In this document: piece by piece, positions 16,425 to 24,856 of the stretch
Layout: every line of letters begins with the position of its first letter
Position numbering within the stretch: the first letter of the stretch is position 1
NCBI GenBank assembly: GCA_045636065.1
Contig: JAZTWW010000024.1
Span: 1 to 25,772, forward strand
Length of the DNA stretch: 25,772 bases
Direction of reading: 5' to 3'
Source: RGIG5050 sp045636065
Lineage (GTDB): Bacteria > Verrucomicrobiota > Kiritimatiellia > RFP12 > UBA1067
Position numbers and translations under genes: made by a program
The notes under the pieces: generated by a model
Told to the model about the DNA's origin: nothing
Databases searched by the model: none
What the model saw: the letters and a program-made list of their open reading frames with translations, nothing else

Positions 16425-18736
16425 TTGCATCTCTTGCGGTAAAGGGCATCCTGAGGGGGAAGGTGCGCTTCCTCTCGGCCGTGGCCGGAATCGCGGCGGC
16501 CGTAGGGTGCATAGTGTTTACGGAAGCGCTCAAGTCGTCGAACGCCGTGCAGGGTGAGGCGAAGGCGAGGCGGATGGCGGCTCCGTTCGCGGCATGGCGA
16601 AGCGACATGAAAGGCCCCATGCGCGGGCGTGGCCCCGACAGGGACGTGAAACGCGTTGAGACGGATTTGAAGCCGGACATGACGCTCAACCTCGCTTCAT
16701 TCACGATCGATTACCGCCCGGATGGCCGTGTTCTCCAAGGGCCGCCGATGCGGGCCGTCCTTGCCGAGATCCCCGCCGAGTTCGACGGGAGCTCCACCGA
16801 GCCTCAGGTCGCCGTGACGAAGGCGATGTTCAGACCTGGGATGAAGCTTCCCGAGGTCGGCTCCACCATCGACTTCGTTTCGCGCAATGGCCTCGTGAAG
16901 GCCAAGGTGGCGAAGGTGATCGTTGATGACAGGCTCGACGGCGACTGGATCCGCCTTCCGGGAATGTACACCGGCATCGCCAACAAGGCGCTTGTCGATT
17001 TCGCCGCCAAGGAGGAGAGGGGAACTCTGGAGTGCTGGCTCAAGGAGCCTCCGGATGCAGAGGCGGCTGGGATCATGACGCCCAAGAGCGTTGCGCCGAT
17101 GCTTGCAGGCGATGAGTCTCGCAACTTCGCGCGCGCCGATGCGATACTTCTTTTCGGAGCCGTGATAACTGCTTTCGGGCTTCTCTTGAACTCGCTTGTC
17201 CTCGGGCTTGAATCGTCGCGCCGCAGGTTTGGAGTCTTGAGGACGGCTGGGCTTGCAGGTTCGGGTGTCGCGAAGATTGTAGCCGTCGAATCGGCGCTCG
17301 CGGGGCTTCTCGGGTGGCTTATAGGAAACTACGCGGCCAGATGGGCGGCGAAGATCTTTGTAGGGATGGACCCGGGCACGTTCCCCGAGGGCGCGTACAT
17401 TTCCTCCGCGCCAGGATGGTGGTGCCTTCTCGGGGCGGTTGCCGTATCTGTCGCGGCGGCTCTTGCAATGATGCTACCATCGCTGAGGGTGAGGCCTATT
17501 GATGCGGTCGGGCGCGATACGCCCGTTAAGAGGCGCAAGATGGGGATGTTCCTCGCGTTCACTGCGGGATTCGGCGCGTTCGTCGCTGTGGAGGTGTGGG
17601 GCGAGAGCCTGATGAAGCCGTTCGTCCCGAGCCCGGAGTGGCCGGATGCGATAGTGAGCTTTTCGCCCGGTGTGAGCAGCTTCGACATATCGAAGATCGA
17701 GGGGATCGAGGGCGTAAGGAAGATCTCGGAGCTTCAGCCTCTGCAGCTTCCTTTCGAGCCGAAGGAGCCTCTCAAAGGCCCGGGTGGTGGCGGAAGGGGT
17801 GGCTTCAGGAATGCGCTTCTTCTGGGGTGCGACGTCGATACGGCTTTCGGGGGAGATGACCCAATAGCGCCTTTCAAGTTCGTCGAAGGGACAAGGGAAG
17901 AGGCAATCGCCGCACTCAAGGCCGGTGCATGCGTCATCACCGAGATGATGTCCAGGGCCCGCAATCTCCACAAGGGCGATCTCATGAAGGTCGATGCCGC
18001 CGGTATGACGGTTGATCTGCCGGTGGCGGGGGTGGTCGACCTCAACTGGCATATGGTGACGAGCCGCGCGAAGTTGAGGGGCCTTAACCGCGCAAGCGGA
18101 CATACGGATGGACCTGCTTTCGTCAGCTTCGACACGATCGACGCGATAAACCCCATCCCGTCGATCCACGTGAAGATGACGCACGTGTGGCTGAACTACA
18201 CGGAGGATTGGCTTAAAGTGCATGAGCCGCTTGAGGCAGGTCAGCTTGTCGAGGCCAAGCTTAAAAAGGCCCTTGGCGCGGACGATGTCGAGGTGCAGCT
18301 CCATGCACGCGACGAGATATCCGACGGGACCCTCGCCCACGGCACCCAGATCATCGGGACGCTTGCGAAGATTCCGTTCATTTTCCTTGCAGTCCTTTCG
18401 ATCGGCTTCATAGCGCAGCTTGTGGCGGCCGCCGAGTCGAGGCGCGGCGAGTTCGCCGTCCTGAGGGCGGCCGGGGCCACAAGGGGGCAGATATCGCTGA
18501 AGCTCGTAAAGGAGGCCGTGGCGACGGCAGTCAAGGGGATGGTGTTCGGCTCAATCTTCGGATCCGTCGCCGGGTGGCTCTTCACCTCGGTGACGCGCGC
18601 TGCAATGTCTGGCTGGGGCATACCGCCTTCGTTCGTGTTCCCGCTTTGGACCGTGATCGAAGGTGCCATCGGCGCTCTCGCCATATCGCTAGTCTTCGCC
18701 ATTCCCTCCGCCTGCCGCCTGTCAACGAGGGAATAG
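16421..18736 (+). CDS. ABC transporter permease, MacB/FtsX type with two FtsX domains
   Basis: The 771-residue inner-membrane protein pairs with the ATPase that overlaps it by ATGA. A first membrane helix near 10-35 is followed by a ~200-residue periplasmic region. The first FtsX-like core is at about 240-405 (LLFGAVITAFGLLLNSLVLG, then SRRRFGVLRTAGLAG). A second periplasmic region contains a short Gly-rich insert (GPGGGGRGG), and a second FtsX core lies at about 650-770 (ESRRGEFAVLRAAGATRGQI). The 'RRxEFAVLRAxGAT' coupling motif is diagnostic of FtsX/MacB permeases. Two cores in one chain let it act with two ATPase copies without another permease, as in YbbP- or SalY-like exporters. The substrate is not evident. 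A strong terminator follows the gene, closing the operon. Confidence 0.9.
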   Translation: MIASLAVKGILRGKVRFLSAVAGIAAAVGCIVFTEALKSSNAVQGEAKARRMAAPFAAWRSDMKGPMRGRGPDRDVKRVETDLKPDMTLNLASFTIDYRPDGRVLQGPPMRAVLAEIPAEFDGSSTEPQVAVTKAMFRPGMKLPEVGSTIDFVSRNGLVKAKVAKVIVDDRLDGDWIRLPGMYTGIANKALVDFAAKEERGTLECWLKEPPDAEAAGIMTPKSVAPMLAGDESRNFARADAILLFGAVITAFGLLLNSLVLGLESSRRRFGVLRTAGLAGSGVAKIVAVESALAGLLGWLIGNYAARWAAKIFVGMDPGTFPEGAYISSAPGWWCLLGAVAVSVAAALAMMLPSLRVRPIDAVGRDTPVKRRKMGMFLAFTAGFGAFVAVEVWGESLMKPFVPSPEWPDAIVSFSPGVSSFDISKIEGIEGVRKISELQPLQLPFEPKEPLKGPGGGGRGGFRNALLLGCDVDTAFGGDDPIAPFKFVEGTREEAIAALKAGACVITEMMSRARNLHKGDLMKVDAAGMTVDLPVAGVVDLNWHMVTSRAKLRGLNRASGHTDGPAFVSFDTIDAINPIPSIHVKMTHVWLNYTEDWLKVHEPLEAGQLVEAKLKKALGADDVEVQLHARDEISDGTLAHGTQIIGTLAKIPFIFLAVLSIGFIAQLVAAAESRRGEFAVLRAAGATRGQISLKLVKEAVATAVKGMVFGSIFGSVAGWLFTSVTRAAMSGWGIPPSFVFPLWTVIEGAIGALAISLVFAIPSACRLSTRE

Positions 18737-18770
18737 CGGCATAATCGCTTATTGTAGGCCAGCGCAATAG

Positions 18771-18810
18771 AGCCACTTTCAGTTGCATCTGAAGGTGGCT
18801 TTATTCTTCT
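18771..18810 (+). terminator. Intrinsic terminator of the 8427-18736 operon
   Basis: AGCCACTTTCAG and CTGAAGGTGGCT form a 12-bp stem with one G-U pair and the loop TTGCAT, followed by TTATTCTTCT. It lies 34 bp after the FtsX-type permease stop. Confidence 0.85.
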
Positions 18811-18867
18811 CGGAGGCATTTATCGCTACCCACCTATCACTTTGTCGACTATTTAAAAAATCTGCGC

Positions 18868-18896
18868 TTGACTCTATGTGCGAAAGATAGTAAAAT
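18868..18896 (+). promoter_or_regulatory. Sigma70-type promoter for the giant surface-protein gene
   Basis: TTGACT at 18868-18873 and TAAAAT at 18891-18896 with a 17-bp spacer, the best -35 in the window. Transcription would start near 18903 and give a leader of about 420 bases, unusually long compared with the 34-45 bases predicted for the other operons here. Confidence 0.72.
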
Positions 18897-18929
18897 ATAC
18901 ACTTGTAAAAACCCCACAGGAAGCATTAC

Positions 18930-19022
18930 ATGCTAGTAAAAACGACATATCGCAATAGAAACGCAACAGGCCTTGCGTTAGGTGTGAATGTCTACCAAAT
19001 GGGGGGGGGTATAGAAGTTTAA
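18930..19022 (+). CDS. Possible leader peptide with a G9 run (30 aa)
   Basis: AGGAAG, six bases before an ATG, starts a 30-codon frame (MLVKTTYRNRNATG...) inside the long leader. Its codons 24-27 contain nine consecutive Gs (19001-19009). In the sequence given it stops at 19020-19022; one extra G would keep it open to 19298-19300, almost to the start of the main gene and in frame with it. The peptide resembles nothing I know and the extension includes a dispersed repeat, so it may not be coding. It is listed because ribosome site, promoter and homopolymer are arranged as in phase-variable or attenuated leaders. Confidence 0.3.
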   Translation: MLVKTTYRNRNATGLALGVNVYQMGGGIEV

Positions 19023-19179
19023 GGTTCGCCGGATTTGGCGACCTCCATGGCGGGTATTCCAGAGGCAGAAGGCGCTCACTAGGGTGCGGTTGCACTGCAG
19101 GGCGCGGGTGTCTTGCGGCATCTTGGTCTAATGGGACATCTGCGACAGGTAACCCTAATAGTTTTGTTTTTTGTGTCTC

Positions 19180-19211
19180 ACGCAGAGACGCAGAGACGCA
19201 GAGGCGCGGAG
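19180..19211. repeat. Four tandem 8-bp units of ACGCAGAG type
   Basis: Three exact ACGCAGAG units and one GCGCGGAG, preceded by GTGTCTC. From general knowledge, similar CTC-ACGCAGAG-ACGCAGAG stretches recur in intergenic DNA of distantly related bacteria, but no function is established. Confidence 0.65.
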
Positions 19212-19253
19212 AGTGTGGCATAGCCGCATCTTCGCGCCCCGTATCCTTTTGTC

Positions 19254-19272
19254 TGGCGGAACCCGCCATTTT
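19254..19272 (+). terminator. Attenuator-like hairpin in the leader
   Basis: TGGCGG, loop AAC, CCGCCA, then TTTTCCCATTTT: a short GC-rich stem followed by a U-rich tract. It lies about 50 bases before the start codon and downstream of the promoter, so termination here would prevent expression of the giant gene. Confidence 0.45.
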
Positions 19273-19321
19273 CCCATTTTCGGTTAATCTTAATTCATAA
19301 CGAGAGAAAAGGAGAGATCCT

Positions 19322-22300
19322 ATGATGAAATCATTAGTGAGTAGATTCAAGGCATTCGCGCTGCTGTTGGCTGTCGCGGCATATGGAGGCGCACGGGCGG
19401 CGGACTATACGTACTCGAACGTCGATAGCGATTCGCTGGCTTCATGGAGCGATCCGAGTTATGGAACGCAGACTTTTCAATTTAAACTGAACGCCCCTTC
19501 GGCAAAGTTGGCTGTCGGCAACTTCCCGTCTTCCGGATATGTTCAGTTGACATCAATCAGCCTTTCTGCCCGCAGTAATCAATCGGGGTATACAGGCGCT
19601 ACCAAGGCTATTCTGACCAACGACAAAACGTCGGAGTCATATACTGCAACCGTAGCATATAACCAAAACGCATTTTCAGCTTCGATGAATCCATCTCTTA
19701 TCAGCGATTCCACGCGGAGGGAATGGACTCGCATGGAAGTCTTGATGACATTTAGCACTGACGGTGTTTTGGTGGATACAGATGCTACCTACACGCTGAC
19801 ATTCAAAAATGCCTCTGATGCAAACGTTACCATGGGCTATTCGGTGGTGAAGAACGATAGTCTCAGCATTGGATGGACTCCGGCGATGCGCATTTACGGC
19901 CGTACGCCTTCGGGGTCGATGGAGATGCCTTCTTCGCTCATCCCTTCATCTGGCGGCATGGCGTTGCCTAGCACGGTGACTGTGGCTGATGCCACTGACA
20001 TGGCCTTTGCCAACGACTCCGTAACCATCGGCAACAGCGGCATTCAGATCGCGCTTGCTTCTTCGATTAATAACCAGACGGTAATGGTCCAGGCGGTGAT
20101 ACCTTCTTCGTCTAGCTGTCTGATTGGGTGGATGACGGGACAATACCAGAGCCAGGATATAGAAAACTGTGCGTATTATGATGGCTCAAACTTCAACCAG
20201 TGCTATTTTTTGGGCGGAATTAACAAAGGTAACTTTAACACCAGTACCGATAATCGTGCTTGGACAAGAGACGCCTCCGAACACTGGGTCGCTGCTTCAT
20301 ATGCACGTGCGGATAATAGTGGCAGTTCACAGACGTCCGGTGGTACGCGCACTTACTTTGATGGTGTTGAAAAGGTCACGAGCACGGGACTGAAGTGGGG
20401 CAGTAACCAGACCTCGAAGATTACGTTGGGCGGTACGGCCACGAATGATTCTAATCCTGCCACCGGCATGGTCATCAAGAATGTAGTGATTTTTTCCAAC
20501 GCCTTGACCAAAGAACAGATAGCAACGGTTACGGCTGCGCTGAATGCCGGATGGACGGTGAATGCCGCCGGTACGACGCTTACTGCGGCAACGCTTTGCA
20601 CGCTCCCCGGCAATGCGAATGTTCAAGCCATTGGTTCTGTGACGGTCGCCGCCGACGGCACTCTCGGCCTTTCCGGTCTTACCGCCGTGCAGGTCAACAA
20701 TGGCGGCACGCTTGATGTCAGCGCGGCAAGCGGTCTTACACAGGTAATCGTTCTTTCGGGCGGCGAGCTTACGATCGGCAAGCAGCGTCCGGGTTCGGTT
20801 GTCGTCATGACGGGCGGCACGCTCAATGTTTCTTCTACGCCTACGGTAAGCGAGCGACTCACTGGTTATATCCCGACGGCGGAACTTGCTGTTGAGAGCA
20901 GTGCTTATCTTACAGGAACGGTCACACTTGACGGCGAGACGGTGACGCCGGTCATATCCGGAACGACGGCCACGCTGACAGGAACGGTGGCTGCTGCGGG
21001 CGATGCCACCTACACCGGCGATTCCTGGTGGTGGGACTACGAGTTCAACGGCACCTTCACGAGCATTGGTTCAGACAAGGACGGCATGACGCAGGAAGGA
21101 GGCGCCACTTCCTTCACGACGGCTGATGCGAGCGGCAACCAGGAACTCTACTTCCAGAAGACACCTTATCGCGACGCATCTTTCTCTGATAAAAGCGAGT
21201 TGACGGCGGTGATGTATTGCCAGCCCGGTAATTATGCCAATGCGGTGCTAGTGGGTTTCGGTTCAACAACGCAAGGCGACCAGAAGGCTATTGCGCTTGT
21301 GACCGGTGCCAATCCATCGGCCGGCGAGATGAAACTCGTTCTTACTGATGGCCACAATGGCGGCACCGGCACGGTGACCGAATTGGCCGACTTGACGGCT
21401 GTTGGTGCCACGACGACAAAGCATCTCTATGCATTCGTGATGGATCGCATCACGGAGAATGAGACGACGAAGACCCGTATTCGCGTCTATCTGGACGGCA
21501 AGGTCAAGGCCATCTACAAGCACAACGGAACACTTACGCTTTCGAACGGTTTCCAGATAGGCTCGCTTCACGGTGGTGTTTATCCGCGTGACGGTTTTAA
21601 TACGGGGCTGTCTAAATATAGTGCGACGGGAGATAGCGGTACGCTTGACTTCTTGCGTGTCATTGACGGTACCTTGACGGATGGCGCGATGTCGGCTCTC
21701 GCTGGGGCGTATCCCTACAATTCGGCATATGGAAAGGCCACGCGCGCGCCTGTTTCCAGCGCGGCCAACTGGGTCGCAACCGGTGTGTGGACGCAGACCG
21801 TTCCCGGCCAGGCTGACGCCACGCAGGACGAGCCGAATCTCGATACGAACGTCACGATCTCGAAGGATGGTGCTTCGGACGTGTCGGTTGCGATCAATCT
21901 CACGCAAGATTCCTACTACGAGTCGCTGACGCTCGCGAAGGAGGCGGGCGCGACCGGTTCGCTGAAACTGACCTCCGGTTATGGCAATGCCACGTCCGGC
22001 AAGCTCGTTTCGGCGGAAACTTCGGTGCTGACGGATACGACCGTCCCGGGCGGACGCGTCCACCTTGGCGTGACCAGTATCGCGGACGGCATCACATTGA
22101 CGGTCGATCCTTTCTCTTCGACTGGCAATTACTCCATCTACGATACGCTGACGGGCCTCGGCTTCGGCGAAGTCTACGAGTCTGTCGTCATCTCGATGGC
22201 GCTTCTCGGCGACGGTGCTTCCGTCGTGCTTGATGAAACGAACCTTTCCGATTTGGTAGCAGCTGGCTTCACGGCCGAACTCGTCTACAATCCGGACAAC

Positions 22301-23701
22301 CTGAGCTACACCTTCAAGGTAACCCGTGAAGAGGCCACGGCGAATATCTCGGTAGCTGTTGACTCTAACGGAGTTGCTACTTGGTCGACGCGTAACATTC
22401 CTGTCCCGGCTCCGGCATCGCTTCCCAGCACTTATGCCGGCACGGTGACGATTACGAGCGCGTCTGAAAACCCTGTTACGATTGCGACTGCCTTTGCGGG
22501 CGGCAATGTGACTGTGGCGTCGGGCGGTCCGGTGACGCTTTCCGGTGCGATCACAACAAGCGGCAATCTTACGCTCAATGGCGCAACGACGCTTTCTGGA
22601 ACCTCGACCATTACTGGTGCAGTTTCAGGGTCGGCGACGTTGACGGTTGACGGCTCGGTAACGATGGCTTCTACTGGCTCGATTGCTAACACAATTGCTG
22701 GCGACGGCACGTTGACGTTCGAGGCTCTCCCTGCCTCTGCGCTTTCGTTCGGCACTTGGACCGGCACGGTCGTGTTGCCAGAGCTTGCTAGCATTGCAGG
22801 CGATACGTTCAGCTTCAACAGCTACGGCATTGAGGGTTCGACCGTGCGTGTTAATGGCATTGGCGGCGGCTGGCTCAAGAGTGAGGAAGTCAATCCCACC
22901 ATCGAAATTCCTGCGACCAAGACATTGACGATTACGGCTTTCTCAGCCAGCTTTGTGAATACATTCAAGGCTATGTCAGGTGCCGGTACGTTTGATGTAA
23001 CCTACAATATGGCCATTGATACAACGGCTGGCGATTGGTACTCGAATTACTCCGCCTACTTCCTCATTAAGGATGTGTCTAACTTCACAGGCTCGCTTTC
23101 TACTGCAACTCCTGGTATCGCGATTGGTAATGCAAAGCCTGCTTACAATACAGCTGGCGGCCGTATCATTCTGATGTCCACGGATGCAATACTAACTGTG
23201 AGTTCCGCTTCGCCAGAGCCGACATCTGGGGTTGCTAACTACAGCGTGTGGAAATCTACCTCTGGCGGTAATTGTGTCTACTCGCTTAAAAACGCTGGTT
23301 CAGAAGGTGAAGAATCGTACACTGAAGATGAAATTACCTATTCAGTTCCGGTTGGTTGGATGGTTGACAATGGTTTGTCTAGTGTGTCGGGACTTGGAGA
23401 TCCTGCTGCCAATGGACTGACCTATTTCCAGTGCTATGCTCTAGGTTTAAGCACTTCGGATGCCACTGACAAGCCCGTTGCCTTTGTGACGGTCAATGGC
23501 TCTGGCAACTTTGAGGTGGTGTTGAAGCATGCTGATGGAACTGCAATTACGCGTGCAAGTAATGTTCAAATTACCTGCTCGCTCGTCTATGGCGATAGTG
23601 CTGACGATGTGGTCACGCCTCAGGCGGGTACAACATTTGCTCCGCCAGATGCTACCGTAAGATACTATAAGGTTGTGGCTACGATAAGCCCTGCCCCATA
23701 A
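19322..23701 (+). CDS. Giant secreted beta-rich surface protein with two LamG-like regions
   Basis: The 1459-residue product has a signal peptide (MMKSLVSRFKAFALLLAVAA, cleavage after ARA near 26). Two regions read like concanavalin/LamG-type beta sandwiches: about 225-412 (ending MVIKNVVIFSNALTKEQI) and about 566-800 (RIRVYLDGKVKAIYKHNG, then GTLDFLRVIDGTL). Between and after them come Thr/Ser/Gly/Val-rich strands of the GGTLNVSS and SGNLTLNG kind, like beta-helical adhesins or autotransporter passenger repeats, strongest at about 1035-1180. There is no visible barrel domain, LPxTG, PEP-CTERM or dockerin. The last residues RYYKVVATISPAP may be a sorting tail of the aromatic-rich kind, but this is a guess. 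The gene is richer in A/T at wobble sites than its neighbours. AAGGAG lies seven bases before the first ATG. Probable adhesin or surface-layer protein; exact role is unknown. Confidence 0.82.
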   Translation: MMKSLVSRFKAFALLLAVAAYGGARAADYTYSNVDSDSLASWSDPSYGTQTFQFKLNAPSAKLAVGNFPSSGYVQLTSISLSARSNQSGYTGATKAILTNDKTSESYTATVAYNQNAFSASMNPSLISDSTRREWTRMEVLMTFSTDGVLVDTDATYTLTFKNASDANVTMGYSVVKNDSLSIGWTPAMRIYGRTPSGSMEMPSSLIPSSGGMALPSTVTVADATDMAFANDSVTIGNSGIQIALASSINNQTVMVQAVIPSSSSCLIGWMTGQYQSQDIENCAYYDGSNFNQCYFLGGINKGNFNTSTDNRAWTRDASEHWVAASYARADNSGSSQTSGGTRTYFDGVEKVTSTGLKWGSNQTSKITLGGTATNDSNPATGMVIKNVVIFSNALTKEQIATVTAALNAGWTVNAAGTTLTAATLCTLPGNANVQAIGSVTVAADGTLGLSGLTAVQVNNGGTLDVSAASGLTQVIVLSGGELTIGKQRPGSVVVMTGGTLNVSSTPTVSERLTGYIPTAELAVESSAYLTGTVTLDGETVTPVISGTTATLTGTVAAAGDATYTGDSWWWDYEFNGTFTSIGSDKDGMTQEGGATSFTTADASGNQELYFQKTPYRDASFSDKSELTAVMYCQPGNYANAVLVGFGSTTQGDQKAIALVTGANPSAGEMKLVLTDGHNGGTGTVTELADLTAVGATTTKHLYAFVMDRITENETTKTRIRVYLDGKVKAIYKHNGTLTLSNGFQIGSLHGGVYPRDGFNTGLSKYSATGDSGTLDFLRVIDGTLTDGAMSALAGAYPYNSAYGKATRAPVSSAANWVATGVWTQTVPGQADATQDEPNLDTNVTISKDGASDVSVAINLTQDSYYESLTLAKEAGATGSLKLTSGYGNATSGKLVSAETSVLTDTTVPGGRVHLGVTSIADGITLTVDPFSSTGNYSIYDTLTGLGFGEVYESVVISMALLGDGASVVLDETNLSDLVAAGFTAELVYNPDNLSYTFKVTREEATANISVAVDSNGVATWSTRNIPVPAPASLPSTYAGTVTITSASENPVTIATAFAGGNVTVASGGPVTLSGAITTSGNLTLNGATTLSGTSTITGAVSGSATLTVDGSVTMASTGSIANTIAGDGTLTFEALPASALSFGTWTGTVVLPELASIAGDTFSFNSYGIEGSTVRVNGIGGGWLKSEEVNPTIEIPATKTLTITAFSASFVNTFKAMSGAGTFDVTYNMAIDTTAGDWYSNYSAYFLIKDVSNFTGSLSTATPGIAIGNAKPAYNTAGGRIILMSTDAILTVSSASPEPTSGVANYSVWKSTSGGNCVYSLKNAGSEGEESYTEDEITYSVPVGWMVDNGLSSVSGLGDPAANGLTYFQCYALGLSTSDATDKPVAFVTVNGSGNFEVVLKHADGTAITRASNVQITCSLVYGDSADDVVTPQAGTTFAPPDATVRYYKVVATISPAP

Positions 23702-23720
23702 TCTTTCTCTCGATAGATTG

Positions 23721-23757
23721 AAGCGGCGGGCGGGTTTCCGTCCGCCGCTTTCACTTT
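23721..23757 (+). terminator. Intrinsic terminator after the giant surface-protein gene
   Basis: AAGCGGCGGGCG and CGTCCGCCGCTT form a 12-bp stem (one G-U pair) with loop GGTTTC, followed by TCACTTT. It begins 20 bp after the stop codon. The U-tract is modest but the stem is strong. Confidence 0.78.
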
Positions 23758-23833
23758 CATGGGAAGTATGGCATATTGGCGGTATAGAGGTAAGGGTCTC
23801 GTAAACCCATCTGCCAAAACCGAGGTTTGCAGC

Positions 23834-24856
23834 ATGAGCGCCGATTATCCATTGTCAAGCACCATCAGCCTTCCTCCGCCCGGCAGTAATGTGATGTACG
23901 CCTATTTCGCGCTCGGCGAAGTGCCATACCTTCGCGTTTTGCGCCAAAGTGGCGCATACTGCATCGTTCCCATTTCTCGTCTCGATTGGGGACAGCCTAC
24001 GGAAACGCCCTCGCCTGAGTGCCCCAGCCATATCCAATTCACCGATGATGATGCGCTTTCCGGCCAGATGGCAAGAATCCTTGCAAATCTGGTAAAGGAG
24101 TCAGGTGCGTATATCATCCTTCCGGCTGCGGTGCCGAAGCTAATCCTAAGGACATTCACAAAGCCATTTGCGGATATTGCAGATGAAGGGGGGCTCCCCC
24201 TGTGGAATCATGTGCTTACCGGCAATATCGAAGAGCCGCGCGCGCTTATGTGCAACTTCATCGCCCAGAACGGCCTCCCCCACTGGTGGCCATCGGCGAA
24301 AAGCGCAGAATCGCCGCAGCCCGCATCTGACGTCCCAAGTCTCTCCCAATCCTCAGGCGGTTCCACGGCCCCAAATCTCCCAATGCTCACGAAGAAGGTG
24401 GGAACCGGGCGGATGGCTGTTGCGGTGTTCTGGTCGGAAGATCGCGGATTCGATGTGGATATGGGCCTATGGTCGCCCGCCCAAGGAAGGGTGCTAAACT
24501 CCGAAGAGGAGGTGTCCGCCTGGAAATGCCGTTTCACCACCGCCAACCCATCCGCAACAGTCTTCCAGAAGCGTATATTTGCCGAAGTAGCCCAAAATAA
24601 TGCGGTTTTCCGCCATCTAAATTGGGGACAGCCCCTTGAGAATCGGGGACAGCCCTCTTTGGAGCCAAATCCTGCTTGTCAGTCTCTTTTTGGTGAAATT
24701 GCAAATTTTGTCCAGAATCGCGGCGCAATTTTGATTTTATCAGAGGCTGTCCCCAAAGTAATCGCCAGCGAGATGGTGGCGAGATATGGAGAAGGGCGGG
24801 TCTTCGGGCCGCCATACATCGGTTTACGCTCCGCAATGGGCGGGAACCGCTCATAG
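23834..24856 (+). CDS. Unrecognised protein with internal duplication and WGQP insertions
   Basis: I do not recognise this 340-residue protein. The frame is open from an ATG at 23759, but that codon directly follows the terminator and has no ribosome site; GAGG eight bases before the ATG at 23834 makes MSADYPLSS the better start. No signal peptide or membrane segment is seen. The protein is a tandem of two related halves: RLDWGQPTETPSPECPS followed by MARILANLVKESGAYIILPAAVPK matches HLNWGQPLENRGQPSLEPN followed by GEIANFVQNRGAILILSEAVPK. In both halves WGQP is encoded by GGGGACAGCC-like DNA close to the REP palindrome seen at the window start. A Ser/Pro-rich linker joins the halves. Codon use is more AT-rich than in the operons. 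It could be an orphan accessory or phage-derived gene. Confidence 0.6.
   Translation: MSADYPLSSTISLPPPGSNVMYAYFALGEVPYLRVLRQSGAYCIVPISRLDWGQPTETPSPECPSHIQFTDDDALSGQMARILANLVKESGAYIILPAAVPKLILRTFTKPFADIADEGGLPLWNHVLTGNIEEPRALMCNFIAQNGLPHWWPSAKSAESPQPASDVPSLSQSSGGSTAPNLPMLTKKVGTGRMAVAVFWSEDRGFDVDMGLWSPAQGRVLNSEEEVSAWKCRFTTANPSATVFQKRIFAEVAQNNAVFRHLNWGQPLENRGQPSLEPNPACQSLFGEIANFVQNRGAILILSEAVPKVIASEMVARYGEGRVFGPPYIGLRSAMGGNRS

Noticed and set aside
18874..19350. 158-residue antisense frame over the giant gene's leader
   Set aside because: It includes the translation of the ACGCAGAG repeat (CVSASLRE type), a frequent false-ORF sign, and crosses a clear promoter.
23759..23833. Longer start for the unknown duplicated protein
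   Set aside because: The ATG at 23759 directly follows the terminator hairpin and has no ribosome site.
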